64,000 nt of DNA from NCBI GenBank assembly GCA_035296565.1, contig DATHAQ010000037.1:96225-160224 (forward strand), in the 5' to 3' direction. Source of the DNA: JACCZR01 sp035296565. GTDB taxonomy: Bacteria > Actinomycetota > Thermoleophilia > Solirubrobacterales > Thermoleophilaceae. The notes under the pieces were generated by a model that ran no database searches, was not told the DNA's origin, and saw only the letters and a list, made by a program, of their open reading frames with translations. Position 1 is the stretch's first letter; every line of letters begins with the position of its first letter. Position numbers and translations under genes: made by a program. This document shows positions 1 through 9,924 of this stretch, in pieces.

Positions 1-353
1 TGGCGATCTGCGCCGAGACCGACGAGGAGGCCGAGCGGCTGTCGCTCAGCCACCGGATGGCCTTCTCGCTGCTGCGCCAGGGCCGGCTCATCCCGATCCC
101 GCCCGTCGAGCAGGCCGAGCGCTACGCCCAGAGCCGCCCCAAGCGCCAGGGCAGCCGGCGCTTCGTGGTGGGATCGCCGGCGACCGTGCGGGGCGGCCTC
201 GAGCAGGCCGCGGAGGAGTACGGCGTCGACGAGATCCTCCTGCTCACGATCACCTACGAGCAGGAGGCCCGCCGCCGCTCCTACGAGCTGGTCGCCGAGG
301 AGCTCGGCTCGACGCACACGGCGGGCGCGGCCACGGGTAGCACCGACGTATGA
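1..353 (+). CDS. LLM-class flavin-dependent oxidoreductase, C-terminal part (5' truncated by window)
   Basis: The frame is open from base 3 and ends at TGA 351-353, so only about the last 116 residues are present. The stretch GSPATVRGGLEQAAEEYGVD followed by ILLLTITYEQEARRRSYEL is characteristic of the C-terminus of luciferase-like monooxygenases (MsnO8-type subfamily), which use reduced flavin to oxidise small organic substrates. The catalytic barrel core lies outside the window, so substrate and cofactor (FMN or F420) cannot be judged. The stop overlaps the ATG at 350 of a short broken reading frame (ATGA). Confidence 0.75.
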   Translation, partial: AICAETDEEAERLSLSHRMAFSLLRQGRLIPIPPVEQAERYAQSRPKRQGSRRFVVGSPATVRGGLEQAAEEYGVDEILLLTITYEQEARRRSYELVAEELGSTHTAGAATGSTDV

Positions 354-460
354 CCCAGAACTCCGACGCGCTCTACGGCCAGGAGCACGTCGACCATTAC
401 CGGGAGAGGTGGGGCACGCCCGCCTACCGGGAGAAGACCGATCGCGAAATTCCTGTAGTT
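350..460 (+). pseudogene. Possible N-terminal remnant of a deazaflavin-dependent nitroreductase
   Basis: An ATG overlapping the previous stop (ATGA) opens a frame beginning MTQNSDALYGQEHVDHYRE. This resembles the first residues of the F420-dependent nitroreductase family (typically YGxEHVxxYRxTDGExG). After about 18 residues the resemblance stops, and the frame runs out of phase into the sod gene. No core or C-terminal part of that family follows. The call rests on a short motif from memory of the family, so it is tentative; the ATG could also be a non-functional start. Confidence 0.3.
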
Positions 461-489
461 GTCCTGGAACGCGAAATAAGGAGAACGGT

Positions 490-1098
490 TTGGCTTTCGA
501 GGTACCTGACCTGCCGTACGGCTACGACGCGCTGGAGCCCCACATCGACGAGGAGACCATGCGCGTACATCACGACAAGCACCACCAGGCGTACGTGGAC
601 AAGGCCAACGGGGCCCTGGAGGGCACCGAGTGGGAGGACGAGGACCCCAAGGAGATCCTCCAGAATCTCGACCAGCTCCCCGACGACAAGCGCACCGCCG
701 TGCGCAACAACCTCGGTGGCCACGTCAACCACGGGACCTTCTGGCGCAGCATGAAGCCCGACGGCGGGGGGGAGCCGAGCGGGGACCTGGCCGAGGCGAT
801 CAACGAGGCGTTCGGCTCCTTCGACGACTTCAAGACGAAGCTCAAGGAGACCGGCGTGGGCCAGTTCGGCTCAGGCTGGGCCTGGCTCGTGCACGACGGC
901 TCGGGCCTGGCGATCGTTGGCACCCCCAACCAGGACAACCCCGTGTCCGACGGCCAGACGCCGCTGCTCGGCGTCGACGTGTGGGAGCACGCCTACTACC
1001 TCAAGTACCAGAACAAGCGCCCGGACTACATCGACGCCTGGTTCAACACCATCGACTGGGACCACATCGCCGAGCGCTACGCCGAAGCGAGCGGCTAG
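490..1098 (+). CDS. sodA: Superoxide dismutase, Fe/Mn family
   Basis: A 202-residue protein of the usual family length. It converts superoxide to oxygen and hydrogen peroxide in the cytoplasm. Visible metal-ligand segments are HHDKHHQAYVDKAN (first His), GGHVNHGTFW (second His) and DVWEHAYYLKYQNKRPDYID (Asp and third His). The TTG at 490 is chosen as start because a perfect AAGGAG lies at 478-483, six bases upstream, and the protein then begins AFEVPDLPYGYDALEPHID, as in relatives. The longer frame from 409 has no such support. Mn versus Fe cannot be told with certainty; the context PLLGVDVWEHAYY is common in Mn enzymes. Its stop overlaps the stop of the convergent HIRAN gene. Confidence 0.95.
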   Translation: MAFEVPDLPYGYDALEPHIDEETMRVHHDKHHQAYVDKANGALEGTEWEDEDPKEILQNLDQLPDDKRTAVRNNLGGHVNHGTFWRSMKPDGGGEPSGDLAEAINEAFGSFDDFKTKLKETGVGQFGSGWAWLVHDGSGLAIVGTPNQDNPVSDGQTPLLGVDVWEHAYYLKYQNKRPDYIDAWFNTIDWDHIAERYAEASG

Positions 1099-1535
1099 TC
1101 GAGCAGGATCTCCGGCTCGGGCGCCAGCAGCATGGTGAGCCCGGTGCGCGGGTCGCGCGGCGATGGGCGCGACTCGCGCAGCGCCACGGCGGACCACCCG
1201 TCCCCGACCCGGGGCGCGAGCTCCCTCGGGACGAAGCCCAGGTGGGTGCCGTCCTCCGTGTCCACGGCGACGGCGTCGGGGTCGTGGGGGTTGTCCGGAT
1301 CGCGCCGGAGCACGAGGCTGCGCCCGGGCGCAGCGCCCGCGGACTGAAGCGCCTCTTCGTGGAAGCGGGCCCCGGCGACATTCGCCACCAGGAGCCCGCG
1401 CTCGCGCACCCGCGGGTCGTCACGAGCCAGGAAGTCGCCGCTGTCGGGGTCGACCAGCGAGTAGCCGGCCAGCCACACGATGCCTCCGTCGTCGGGATAC
1501 CAGTAGCGCTCCTCGAAGGAGACGCTGACCCTCAC
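1095..1535 (-). CDS. HIRAN domain protein
   Basis: A 146-residue protein. Residues about 50-120 (VANVAGARFHEEALQ, then DNPHDPDAVAVDTEDG and LGFVPRELAP) match the HIRAN domain, a small beta-rich fold that in helicases such as HLTF/Rad5 binds DNA 3' ends and also occurs alone in bacteria. The GTG start at 1535 overlaps the TGA of the upstream GFA gene (GTGA), indicating translational coupling. The N-terminal FEERYWYPDDGGIVWLAGYS is unassigned. Its biochemical role is unknown; a DNA-related function is only family-based inference. Confidence 0.75.
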   Translation of the reverse strand: MRVSVSFEERYWYPDDGGIVWLAGYSLVDPDSGDFLARDDPRVRERGLLVANVAGARFHEEALQSAGAAPGRSLVLRRDPDNPHDPDAVAVDTEDGTHLGFVPRELAPRVGDGWSAVALRESRPSPRDPRTGLTMLLAPEPEILLD

Positions 1536-1945
1536 CGCCGGGGTATCGCCTCGTCGAAGCGCGGCAGCCCGTCGTCGGGGATGTCCTCCCACGGCGCGGC
1601 GTAGGCCACGTACTGCCGGGCCTGGGGCCTGACGCCGGGATCGCCGTCGAAGGCGCCGAGGCGCACGAGCGAGATCTCCCCGCCGGGCCTGCGGCCGAAG
1701 AGGTGTGAGCCGCACCCGCGGCAGAACATCTTCTCCATCCCGCCCTCCGGGGTCCAGCCAGCGAGGTGTTCCTCCCCACTCAGGAGCGTCAGGGAGCCCT
1801 GTGGTATGACCGCGGTGGCTGAGGCCTCCGTGCCGGTTCGGACCTGACAACGCGTGCAATGGCAGTAGGCGGCGGCGGTCAGCGGCTCCGAGATCTCGAA
1901 CTTCACGGCCCCGCAGCCACAGCCGCCAGTGAGCTCGGCGGACAT
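1532..1945 (-). CDS. GFA family zinc protein (glutathione-dependent formaldehyde-activating enzyme/CENP-V fold)
   Basis: 137 residues, the typical length of single-domain GFA proteins. Zinc-binding cysteines are visible as GGCGCGAVKFE near the start, CHCTRC about residues 28-33, and CRGCGSHLF about residues 75-83. Family members carry one structural and one labile zinc; glutathione-formaldehyde activation is known for Gfa, but most homologues have no assigned substrate, so the function here is open. It is co-transcribed with the HIRAN gene by a GTGA overlap. typA starts some 1.8 kb upstream on the same strand and ends ten bases before it. Confidence 0.85.
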   Translation of the reverse strand: MSAELTGGCGCGAVKFEISEPLTAAAYCHCTRCQVRTGTEASATAVIPQGSLTLLSGEEHLAGWTPEGGMEKMFCRGCGSHLFGRRPGGEISLVRLGAFDGDPGVRPQARQYVAYAAPWEDIPDDGLPRFDEAIPRR

Positions 1946-1954
1946 GTGAGGAGC

Positions 1955-3757
<1,803 letters not shown>

Positions 3758-3796
3758 GGCCGACTGAGGAAAGCAGCCGGCCGCCGGCCGGCAGGC

Positions 3797-4681
3797 TCAG
3801 GTCTTGAACTGGCCCGTGTCCACCCACTCCTGCTTGAGCAGGACCCACCAGTCGTCGGCGAGCTGGTCCTCGACGTAGCGGTAGGGGAGCCAGCCGTAGC
3901 CGTCCATGCCCCACTCGGTGCCCCGGGGTTGCGGATCAGGAACGCTCCGGGTCGTCTCCGGGCCGCCCGGTTGCTTGATCTTCTTGCCGTTGTCGTAGCC
4001 CACCGCGAGGATCGCGTGGCCTCCCACGACCTCCTCGTGGGCCTTCGGATAGGGGATCTCCCCGGTCTGGGCCGTTTGTTCCAGGTCGAGCGACTGGAAG
4101 CAGGTGAAGCCGAACATCGCCGGGAGCTGGGAGGCGAGATGCCCCTTGATCTTGTCCACGAGGGTCGCCGGGTCTGTTCCGGGCGGATCCAGCCGGTAGT
4201 AGGTGAGCGCCTGGAAGCTCTGCGCGAAGGCGTAACAGAACGCCGGCGGCTCCACGTCGAACTTCTCCACGTCGTAACGCCAGTACTGACGAGGTGGGAC
4301 CCCGAACAGCGTCATGGCGCCCATCGCCGTCCGCAGGAACGCGCCGGAATCACCCTTGAACCCACCGAGCTTGCGCGTGACCTTGTAGAGGAACCGGTGT
4401 GAGCCGTCTATGTGCTTCCCGAAGGCCTTGCGCTGGAAGTACTCGAGCATCCCCACGCTGGCGAAGGCGGTGCACGCTCCCAGGGCGCCCTGGTCCTCGA
4501 TCTTCGAGCACCACTGGCGCAGGTCGATCGGCCCAGCCGGCGGTGCGGTGACCGTCTGAGGGACGTCGGTGTTCTGCAGCAACCTGGCCGGCGCGGGGAC
4601 CTGGACCTCGAGGCGTCGGTGGTCCTCGTCAGTCTCCGCCGTGAAGTCGCGGATGCTGGGGTAGTCCCGCAGCCACCCCAT
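3797..4681 (-). CDS. C1 (papain-like) family peptidase with out-of-frame catalytic Asn segment
   Basis: The catalytic Cys region (KIEDQGALGACTAFASVGML), the His region (VVGGHAILAVGYDNGKKIK) and the end motif (GTEWGMDGYGWLPYRYV) identify a papain-fold peptidase of the bacterial C1 group. Family members have GAFLIRNSWG just before GTEWG, supplying the active-site Asn. Here the frame reads RSVPDPQPR instead. Shifting frame between about 3948 and 3928 restores GAFLIRN, so a +1 and a -1 change bracket the motif. As read, the enzyme would lack the Asn. The start at 4681 (MGWLRDYPSIRDFT) resembles family N-termini; a frame extension to 4804 is open but has no homology support. No signal peptide is evident from 4681. 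Confidence 0.75.
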   Translation of the reverse strand: MGWLRDYPSIRDFTAETDEDHRRLEVQVPAPARLLQNTDVPQTVTAPPAGPIDLRQWCSKIEDQGALGACTAFASVGMLEYFQRKAFGKHIDGSHRFLYKVTRKLGGFKGDSGAFLRTAMGAMTLFGVPPRQYWRYDVEKFDVEPPAFCYAFAQSFQALTYYRLDPPGTDPATLVDKIKGHLASQLPAMFGFTCFQSLDLEQTAQTGEIPYPKAHEEVVGGHAILAVGYDNGKKIKQPGGPETTRSVPDPQPRGTEWGMDGYGWLPYRYVEDQLADDWWVLLKQEWVDTGQFKT

Positions 4682-4959
4682 TCCCTTACAGCGCCGTTGG
4701 GCAGCGTGACTTGGTGTTCCAAGCCGGTCTCCTTCCGTCTCGCCAAAAACGCGGACCCGAGCACCCGCGATCCGGGATTTCAAGGATGCACCGGCTGTGC
4801 ACAACTAGGGCGCCCCACAGCTTTGCTGACTCGGGTGGGCCGCCGGCCGACTTGACGCGGCCGCGGCGCCTTAGAAGGCTGGAGAGCGGGTCGATATGGA
4901 CATCGGTGACGGAGCTCGGTGCTGGTTCAACGAGCCGCGGGCATTGACCACGGGAGGAC

Positions 4960-6075
4960 GTGACGATCCTCGGCTGGGTGGGGCGCGACGGCGACATCCG
5001 CGTGGCCTCCTACAACAACGAGACCGGAGCCGTGGTCGGGCGGACGCTGCACGAGTCGCTCCAGGTCGACGACCACGCCAACCCCGCGTTCTACCTTCGC
5101 CGCGACGGCCGGATCACGGCCTTCTACTCCCGCCACGCCGGCCGTCCGCTGTACCACCGCACCACCACCGAGCCGGCCCGGATCGCGAACTGGGGCCCCG
5201 AGAAGACGGTGCCGACGAACACCCCCGGCGGCTACGGATACACCTACCCGAACCCGATCTGGTCGCCGATCGATCAGAAGCTCTACCTGTTCTGGCGGGG
5301 AGGGAACTTTCTCCCGACGCTCTCGACCAGCGAGGACGAGGGCGAGACCTGGACCAACGCTCTCAAGGTGATGGACGACGACGAGCCGCAGGCCTCGCAG
5401 CGGCCCTACGTCAAGTACGCCTCGCGCGACGGCGTGATCCACCTCGCCTACACCCAGTCGCACCCTCGCAACCGCGCGACGAGCATCTTCTACCTGCGCT
5501 TCACCCCCGGAGTGGGCTGGCAGCGTGCCGACGGGGCCGACGCCGGCCCCCTGCCGCTGGTGCCCACCGACGGCGACCGGGTCTTCAGCGCCTGGGAGCA
5601 CAAGATGCGCGCCTGGGTGCACGACATCGCGGTGGGAGCTGACGGCCATCCGCGCATCGTCTTCGCCAGCTTCTCGCGCTCGACCGGCTTCGCCGACCAC
5701 CGCTACTGGTACGCCCGCTGGGACGGCAGCCAGTGGCGACAGCGCCAGATCACGCAGGCCGGACCCTCGATCGACCCCGACGGCGAGCTCATGTACTCGG
5801 CGGGCATGGCGCTCGACCACGACCACCCGGAGATCCTCCACCTGGCGCGCAAGAAGGGCCGGTGGTTCCAGGTCGAGGTGTGGAAGACGCCCGACGCCGG
5901 GGCCCACTGGGACGTCACGCCCGTCACCTCCAGCGCACAGCACCACATGCGCCCCGTCGTGCCCCGCAACCACGCGGACACCGGCAGCGCTCAGGTCCTG
6001 TTCATGCGCGGCCGCTTCAACAGCTACACGGACTACGACACCACGATCGCGCTGACCAACCGGAGTTTGGCCTAG
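4960..6075 (+). CDS. BNR/sialidase-like beta-propeller protein
   Basis: 371 residues with repeated Asp-box-like strands, for example STSEDEGETWTNA and TPDAGAHWDV, and YPNPIWSPIDQKLYLFWRGG. This resembles the BNR-4 group of uncharacterised six-bladed propellers found near carbohydrate-active genes. No signal peptide is apparent, and catalytic sialidase residues cannot be assigned. The GTG at 4960 is preceded by GGGAGGA at 4952-4958, a close but plausible ribosome site. It diverges from the C1 peptidase across about 280 bases. Substrate and role are unknown. Confidence 0.75.
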   Translation: MTILGWVGRDGDIRVASYNNETGAVVGRTLHESLQVDDHANPAFYLRRDGRITAFYSRHAGRPLYHRTTTEPARIANWGPEKTVPTNTPGGYGYTYPNPIWSPIDQKLYLFWRGGNFLPTLSTSEDEGETWTNALKVMDDDEPQASQRPYVKYASRDGVIHLAYTQSHPRNRATSIFYLRFTPGVGWQRADGADAGPLPLVPTDGDRVFSAWEHKMRAWVHDIAVGADGHPRIVFASFSRSTGFADHRYWYARWDGSQWRQRQITQAGPSIDPDGELMYSAGMALDHDHPEILHLARKKGRWFQVEVWKTPDAGAHWDVTPVTSSAQHHMRPVVPRNHADTGSAQVLFMRGRFNSYTDYDTTIALTNRSLA

Positions 6076-6166
6076 CTGGACGAGTCCGCCCCCGGGCGCC
6101 ACGAAATCCCTATCGAGCTCCGGTACATTGCGATACCGACCCCTCCACAAGCCAAAGGAGCCAGGC

Positions 6167-7567
6167 ATGGACCGCCTCAAGCCCGATCCCAGCTTCTACG
6201 CCACGCCGGGTGACGCCGCAGCCGCTCCGCCTGAGGAGCTGGCGTACGTGGCCACGCTGAACACCGGGGCCAACGGCGACAGCGCGCCGGACGCGCTCAC
6301 GGTGCTCGACCTGGAGCAGGGGTCGGACACCTACGGTCAGCTGGTCGGCCGGGTCGACATGCCGAACGTCGGCGACGAGCTGCACCACTTCGGCTGGAAC
6401 GCCTGCTCAACGGCTCTGTGTCCGTGGGCGCCGCACCCACACATCGAGCGCCGCTACCTGCTCGTGCCCGGCATCCGCTCCTCACGCATCCACGTGATCG
6501 ATACGAAGTCCGACCCGCGGCAGCCGGAGATCGTGAAGGTGATCGAGCCCGAGGAGATCGAGCGCAAGACCGGCTACAGCCGCCCGCACACGGTCCACTG
6601 CGGGCCCGACGGGATCTACGTCTCCGCCCTGGGCGCGCCCGACGGCGACGGGCCCGGCGGCATCTTCCTGCTCGACCACGACGACTTCAGCGTCAAGGGC
6701 CCGTGGGAGAACGACCGCGGACCGCAGGAGCTGGCCTACGACTTCTGGTGGCACATCAACTACGGCACGATGATCTCCAGCGAGTGGGGCACGCCGAACA
6801 TGGTCGAGGATGGCATCAACCCCGAGCTGCTGCTGGGCGGCAAGTACGGCCATCACCTGCACGTGTGGGACCTCGACCGCCGCTCGCACCGCCAGTCGAT
6901 CGACCTGGGCGCCGACCAGCAGATGGTGCTGGAGCTACGCCCCGCGCATGACCCGCGCAAGACCTACGGCTTCGTCGGGACGGTGGTGTCCACGGCGGAC
7001 CTGTCGGCGTCGGTGTTCCTGTGGGAGCGTGCCGAGGACGGCACGGTCAGCGCGCGCAAGGTGATCAGCATCCCGGCCGAGCCGGCCGAGGAGGACCAGC
7101 TGCCGCCTGCCCTCAAGCCGTTCGGCGCCGTGCCGCCGCTGATCACCGACATCGACCTGACCGTGGACGACAAGGACCTGCTCGTCTCCTGCTGGGGCAC
7201 GGGCGAGCTCAAGCGCTTCGACGTGTCCGACCCCGCCAACCCGCGCGAGACAGGGTCCGTGCGTTTGGGCGGCATCGTGGAGCGCGCCGCGCACCCCGCC
7301 GCCGGCGCGGTGAACGGCGGGCCGCAGATGGTGGAGGCCAGCCGCGACGGTCGGCGCGTGTTCATCACCAACTCCCTCTACGCGAGTTGGGACGCGCAGT
7401 TCTACCCGGCGGGGATCGACGGCTGGCTGACCAAGCTCGATGCTCCCGAGGGCGGCGGCCTCTCGGTCGACCCGGACGTGTTCGTGGAGTTCAGCGGCGA
7501 GCGCCCACACCAGGTGCGCCTGCAGGGCGGCGACGCCTCGTCGGACTCCTACTGCTTCCCGGACTGA
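6167..7567 (+). CDS. Selenium-binding protein 56 / methanethiol oxidase family protein
   Basis: 466 residues, matching SBP56 family length. Diagnostic segments are DELHHFGWNACSTALCPW (with the conserved Cys), RYLLVPGIRSSRIHVIDTK, SRPHTVHCGPDGIYVSALG, FWWHINYGTMISSEWGTPN and GGPQMVEASRDGRRVFITNS. Homologues oxidise methanethiol to formaldehyde, H2S and H2O2 (MtoX, SELENBP1), using copper in characterised cases; activity here is inferred. The ATG at 6167 follows AAAGGAG at 6154-6160 with six-base spacing, better than the upstream ATG at 6128. A small polytopic membrane protein starts 12 bases after the stop, suggesting an operon. Confidence 0.92.
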   Translation: MDRLKPDPSFYATPGDAAAAPPEELAYVATLNTGANGDSAPDALTVLDLEQGSDTYGQLVGRVDMPNVGDELHHFGWNACSTALCPWAPHPHIERRYLLVPGIRSSRIHVIDTKSDPRQPEIVKVIEPEEIERKTGYSRPHTVHCGPDGIYVSALGAPDGDGPGGIFLLDHDDFSVKGPWENDRGPQELAYDFWWHINYGTMISSEWGTPNMVEDGINPELLLGGKYGHHLHVWDLDRRSHRQSIDLGADQQMVLELRPAHDPRKTYGFVGTVVSTADLSASVFLWERAEDGTVSARKVISIPAEPAEEDQLPPALKPFGAVPPLITDIDLTVDDKDLLVSCWGTGELKRFDVSDPANPRETGSVRLGGIVERAAHPAAGAVNGGPQMVEASRDGRRVFITNSLYASWDAQFYPAGIDGWLTKLDAPEGGGLSVDPDVFVEFSGERPHQVRLQGGDASSDSYCFPD

Positions 7568-7579
7568 CCGCCGGTCGCG

Positions 7580-8233
7580 GTGAACAGCGTGTGGCCATGG
7601 CTCGTGATGGCGGGCCTCGGCGCCTACCACGGGCTCAACCCCGCGATGGGCTGGCTGTTCGCCGTCTCGCTGGGCATGCAGGACCGCGACCGCCGGGCGG
7701 TCACGCGCGCTCTGCTGCCGATCGCGGTGGGCCACGAGGCCTCCATCGCCATCGTGGCCGCGCTGGTGATCGGCCTGGGGCTCCTCACCGATACGTCGGT
7801 GCTGCACCTCGGCGCCGCCGTGGCCCTGATCGCCTTCGGGATCTTCCGCTTCGCCAAGCCGCACGCGCACTTTCGCTGGGTCAAGGGGCGGGTGACCCGC
7901 AAGGAGCTGTCGCTGTGGTCGTTCCTGATGTCTACCGCCCACGGCGCCGGGCTCATGGTCGCCCCGGTGCTGCTCAGCTCGAACAGCGCGAGCGCCTCGA
8001 CCCGGGGCCACAGCCACGCGATGGAGGAGATGGGGCTGGGGACGATGTCGATTCCCGAGACCATGCTGGCCGTCTTCCTGCACGTCGGGGCGATGCTGGT
8101 GGTCATGGGTGTTGTGGCCCTGCTGGTCTACGACAAGCTCGGGGTGAGGATCCTGCGCAAGACGTGGGTGAACTCCGAGCACCTGTGGGCGGCGAGCTTC
8201 GTGGCCGCGGGGGCGATCACGCTGGTCACCTGA
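7580..8233 (+). CDS. Polytopic membrane protein of unknown function, SBP56-linked
   Basis: 217 residues with about five to six hydrophobic segments. The N-terminus reads MAGLGAYHGLNPAMGWLFAV, and a His-rich stretch (STRGHSHAMEEMG) lies in the second half. Conserved-looking histidines in YHG, VGHEAS, PHAHFRW and TAHGAG could bind metal, reminiscent of nickel/cobalt or HupE-type transporters, but no family was recognised with certainty. The GTG start at 7580 lies 12 bases after the selenium-binding-protein stop, and the pairing suggests transport of metal or sulfur species linked to that enzyme. Confidence 0.7.
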   Translation: MNSVWPWLVMAGLGAYHGLNPAMGWLFAVSLGMQDRDRRAVTRALLPIAVGHEASIAIVAALVIGLGLLTDTSVLHLGAAVALIAFGIFRFAKPHAHFRWVKGRVTRKELSLWSFLMSTAHGAGLMVAPVLLSSNSASASTRGHSHAMEEMGLGTMSIPETMLAVFLHVGAMLVVMGVVALLVYDKLGVRILRKTWVNSEHLWAASFVAAGAITLVT

Positions 8234-8268
8234 GCCGCGCCGGTCTTGGCCCTGCCTAGCATGGCCGC

Positions 8269-9924
8269 GTGACCGACGCCGACGTGATCGTGGTGGGCGC
8301 CGGCCTGGCCGGCCTGGTGGCCACCGCCGAGCTCGCCGACGCCGGAAAGAAGGTGATCCTGCTCGACCAGGAGCCCGAGGCCTCGTTCGGCGGCCAGGCC
8401 TTCTGGTCGCTGGGCGGGCTGATGTTCGTCGACAGCCCGGAGCAGCGGCGGATGCGGATCAAGGACTCGTACGACCTCGCCCTTCAGGACTGGATGGGCA
8501 CCGCGGCCTTCGACCGGCCCGAGGACGAGTGGCCGCGCAAGTGGGCCAAGGCGTACGTCGGCTTCTGCGCCGGCGAGAAGCGCTCGTGGCTCCACGGCCA
8601 GGGCATGCGCTGGCTGCCCAACCCCGGCTGGCCCGAGCGCGGCGGATACCACGCCGACGGTCACGGCAACTCGGTGCCGCGCTTCCACATCACTTGGGGA
8701 ACGGGCCCCGGAGTCGTCGAGCCCTTCGAGCGCCGCGTGCGCGAGGCGGCCGAGCGCGGGCTGGTCGAGCTGCGGTTCCGCCACCGGGTCGACGAACTGC
8801 TCACCGACGGGGGCACGGTGAGCGGCGTGGCGGGCCGGGTGCTCGCGCCCAGCTCCGTCGGGCGGGGCCGGTCGAGCGACCGCGAGGAGGTCGAGGACTT
8901 CGAGCTGGGCGGTGAAGCGGTGGTCATCACCACCGGCGGGATCGGCGGTAACCACGAGCTGGTACGGGAGAAGTGGCCGCAGCGGCTGGGAGAGCCGCCG
9001 AGGCGGATGCTCTCGGGGGTGCCCGCCCACGTGGACGGGCGCATGCTGGAGATCGCCAAGAGCGCCGGCGGGAACGAGATCAACAGCGACCGCATGTGGC
9101 ACTACGTCGAGGGGCTGCACAACTGGGACCCGATCTGGCCCATGCACGCCATCCGGATCATCCCGGGGCCCTCGCCGATGTGGTTCGACGCGCGCGGGCG
9201 GAGGCTGCCCGGCCCGCTCTACCCCGGCTTCGACACGCTGGGCACGCTGGCCCACATCCAGCGCACCGGGTACGACTACACCTGGTTCGTCCTGACCCGG
9301 AAGATCATCGAGAAGGAGTTCGCGCTCTCGGGCTCCGAGCAGAACCCGGACACCACCTCCAAGAGCCGGCGCCAGGTGCTCAAGGAGCGCCTGAGCAGCG
9401 GGCCGCCCGGCCCGGTACAGGCCTTCATGGACCACGGCGAGGACTTCGTGGTCGAGCGCAACCTGCCCGATCTCGTGGCCGCGATGAACGCCCTGACGGG
9501 CGAGGACCTGATCGATCTCGGTGACCTCGAGGCCCAGATCGTGGCCCGCGACCGCGAGCTTGCGAACCCCTACGGCAAGGACGGCCAGGTCACCGCCATC
9601 CACGGGGCGCGCGCCTACTTCGCCGACAGGGTCACGCGCGTGGCGGCGCCCCACCGGCTACTCGATCCGAAGGCCGGGCCGCTGATCGCCGTCCGGCTCT
9701 CGATCCTCACCCGCAAGTCGCTGGGAGGGCTCGAGACCGACCTCGAGGGCCGGGTGCTGAGGTCGAACGGCGACCCCCTGGAAGGCCTCTACGCCGCCGG
9801 CGAGGTCGCCGGCTTCGGCGGCGGCGGGATGCACGGCTACCGCGCGCTCGAAGGGACCTTCCTGGGGGGTTGCCTGTTCTCGGGACGGACGGCCGGCAGG
9901 GCCGCCGCCCGGGCGCTGGGCTAG
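8269..9924 (+). CDS. FAD-binding dehydrogenase (fumarate reductase/ketosteroid dehydrogenase superfamily)
   Basis: 551 residues. The N-terminal dinucleotide-binding motif VIVVGAGLAGLVATAELA and the C-terminal FAD motif LYAAGEVAGFGGGGMHGY followed by EGTFLGGCLFSGRTAG place it in the FAD_binding_2 family. The full length and internal motifs (SFGGQAFWSLGGLMFVDSPE, WHYVEGLHNWDPIWP) match the group annotated simply as FAD-binding dehydrogenase, whose substrates are mostly unknown. The start is GTG 8269, 35 bases after the membrane-protein stop, on the same strand, so co-transcription with the selenium-binding-protein cluster is possible. Its stop overlaps that of the convergent SRPBCC gene by 4 bases. 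Confidence 0.88.
   Translation: MTDADVIVVGAGLAGLVATAELADAGKKVILLDQEPEASFGGQAFWSLGGLMFVDSPEQRRMRIKDSYDLALQDWMGTAAFDRPEDEWPRKWAKAYVGFCAGEKRSWLHGQGMRWLPNPGWPERGGYHADGHGNSVPRFHITWGTGPGVVEPFERRVREAAERGLVELRFRHRVDELLTDGGTVSGVAGRVLAPSSVGRGRSSDREEVEDFELGGEAVVITTGGIGGNHELVREKWPQRLGEPPRRMLSGVPAHVDGRMLEIAKSAGGNEINSDRMWHYVEGLHNWDPIWPMHAIRIIPGPSPMWFDARGRRLPGPLYPGFDTLGTLAHIQRTGYDYTWFVLTRKIIEKEFALSGSEQNPDTTSKSRRQVLKERLSSGPPGPVQAFMDHGEDFVVERNLPDLVAAMNALTGEDLIDLGDLEAQIVARDRELANPYGKDGQVTAIHGARAYFADRVTRVAAPHRLLDPKAGPLIAVRLSILTRKSLGGLETDLEGRVLRSNGDPLEGLYAAGEVAGFGGGGMHGYRALEGTFLGGCLFSGRTAGRAAARALG

Noticed and set aside
350..754. 134-residue plus-strand frame starting at 350
   Set aside because: After about 40 codons it is a shifted reading of the sod gene, with Thr/Arg/Ser-rich composition typical of a GC-rich shadow frame.
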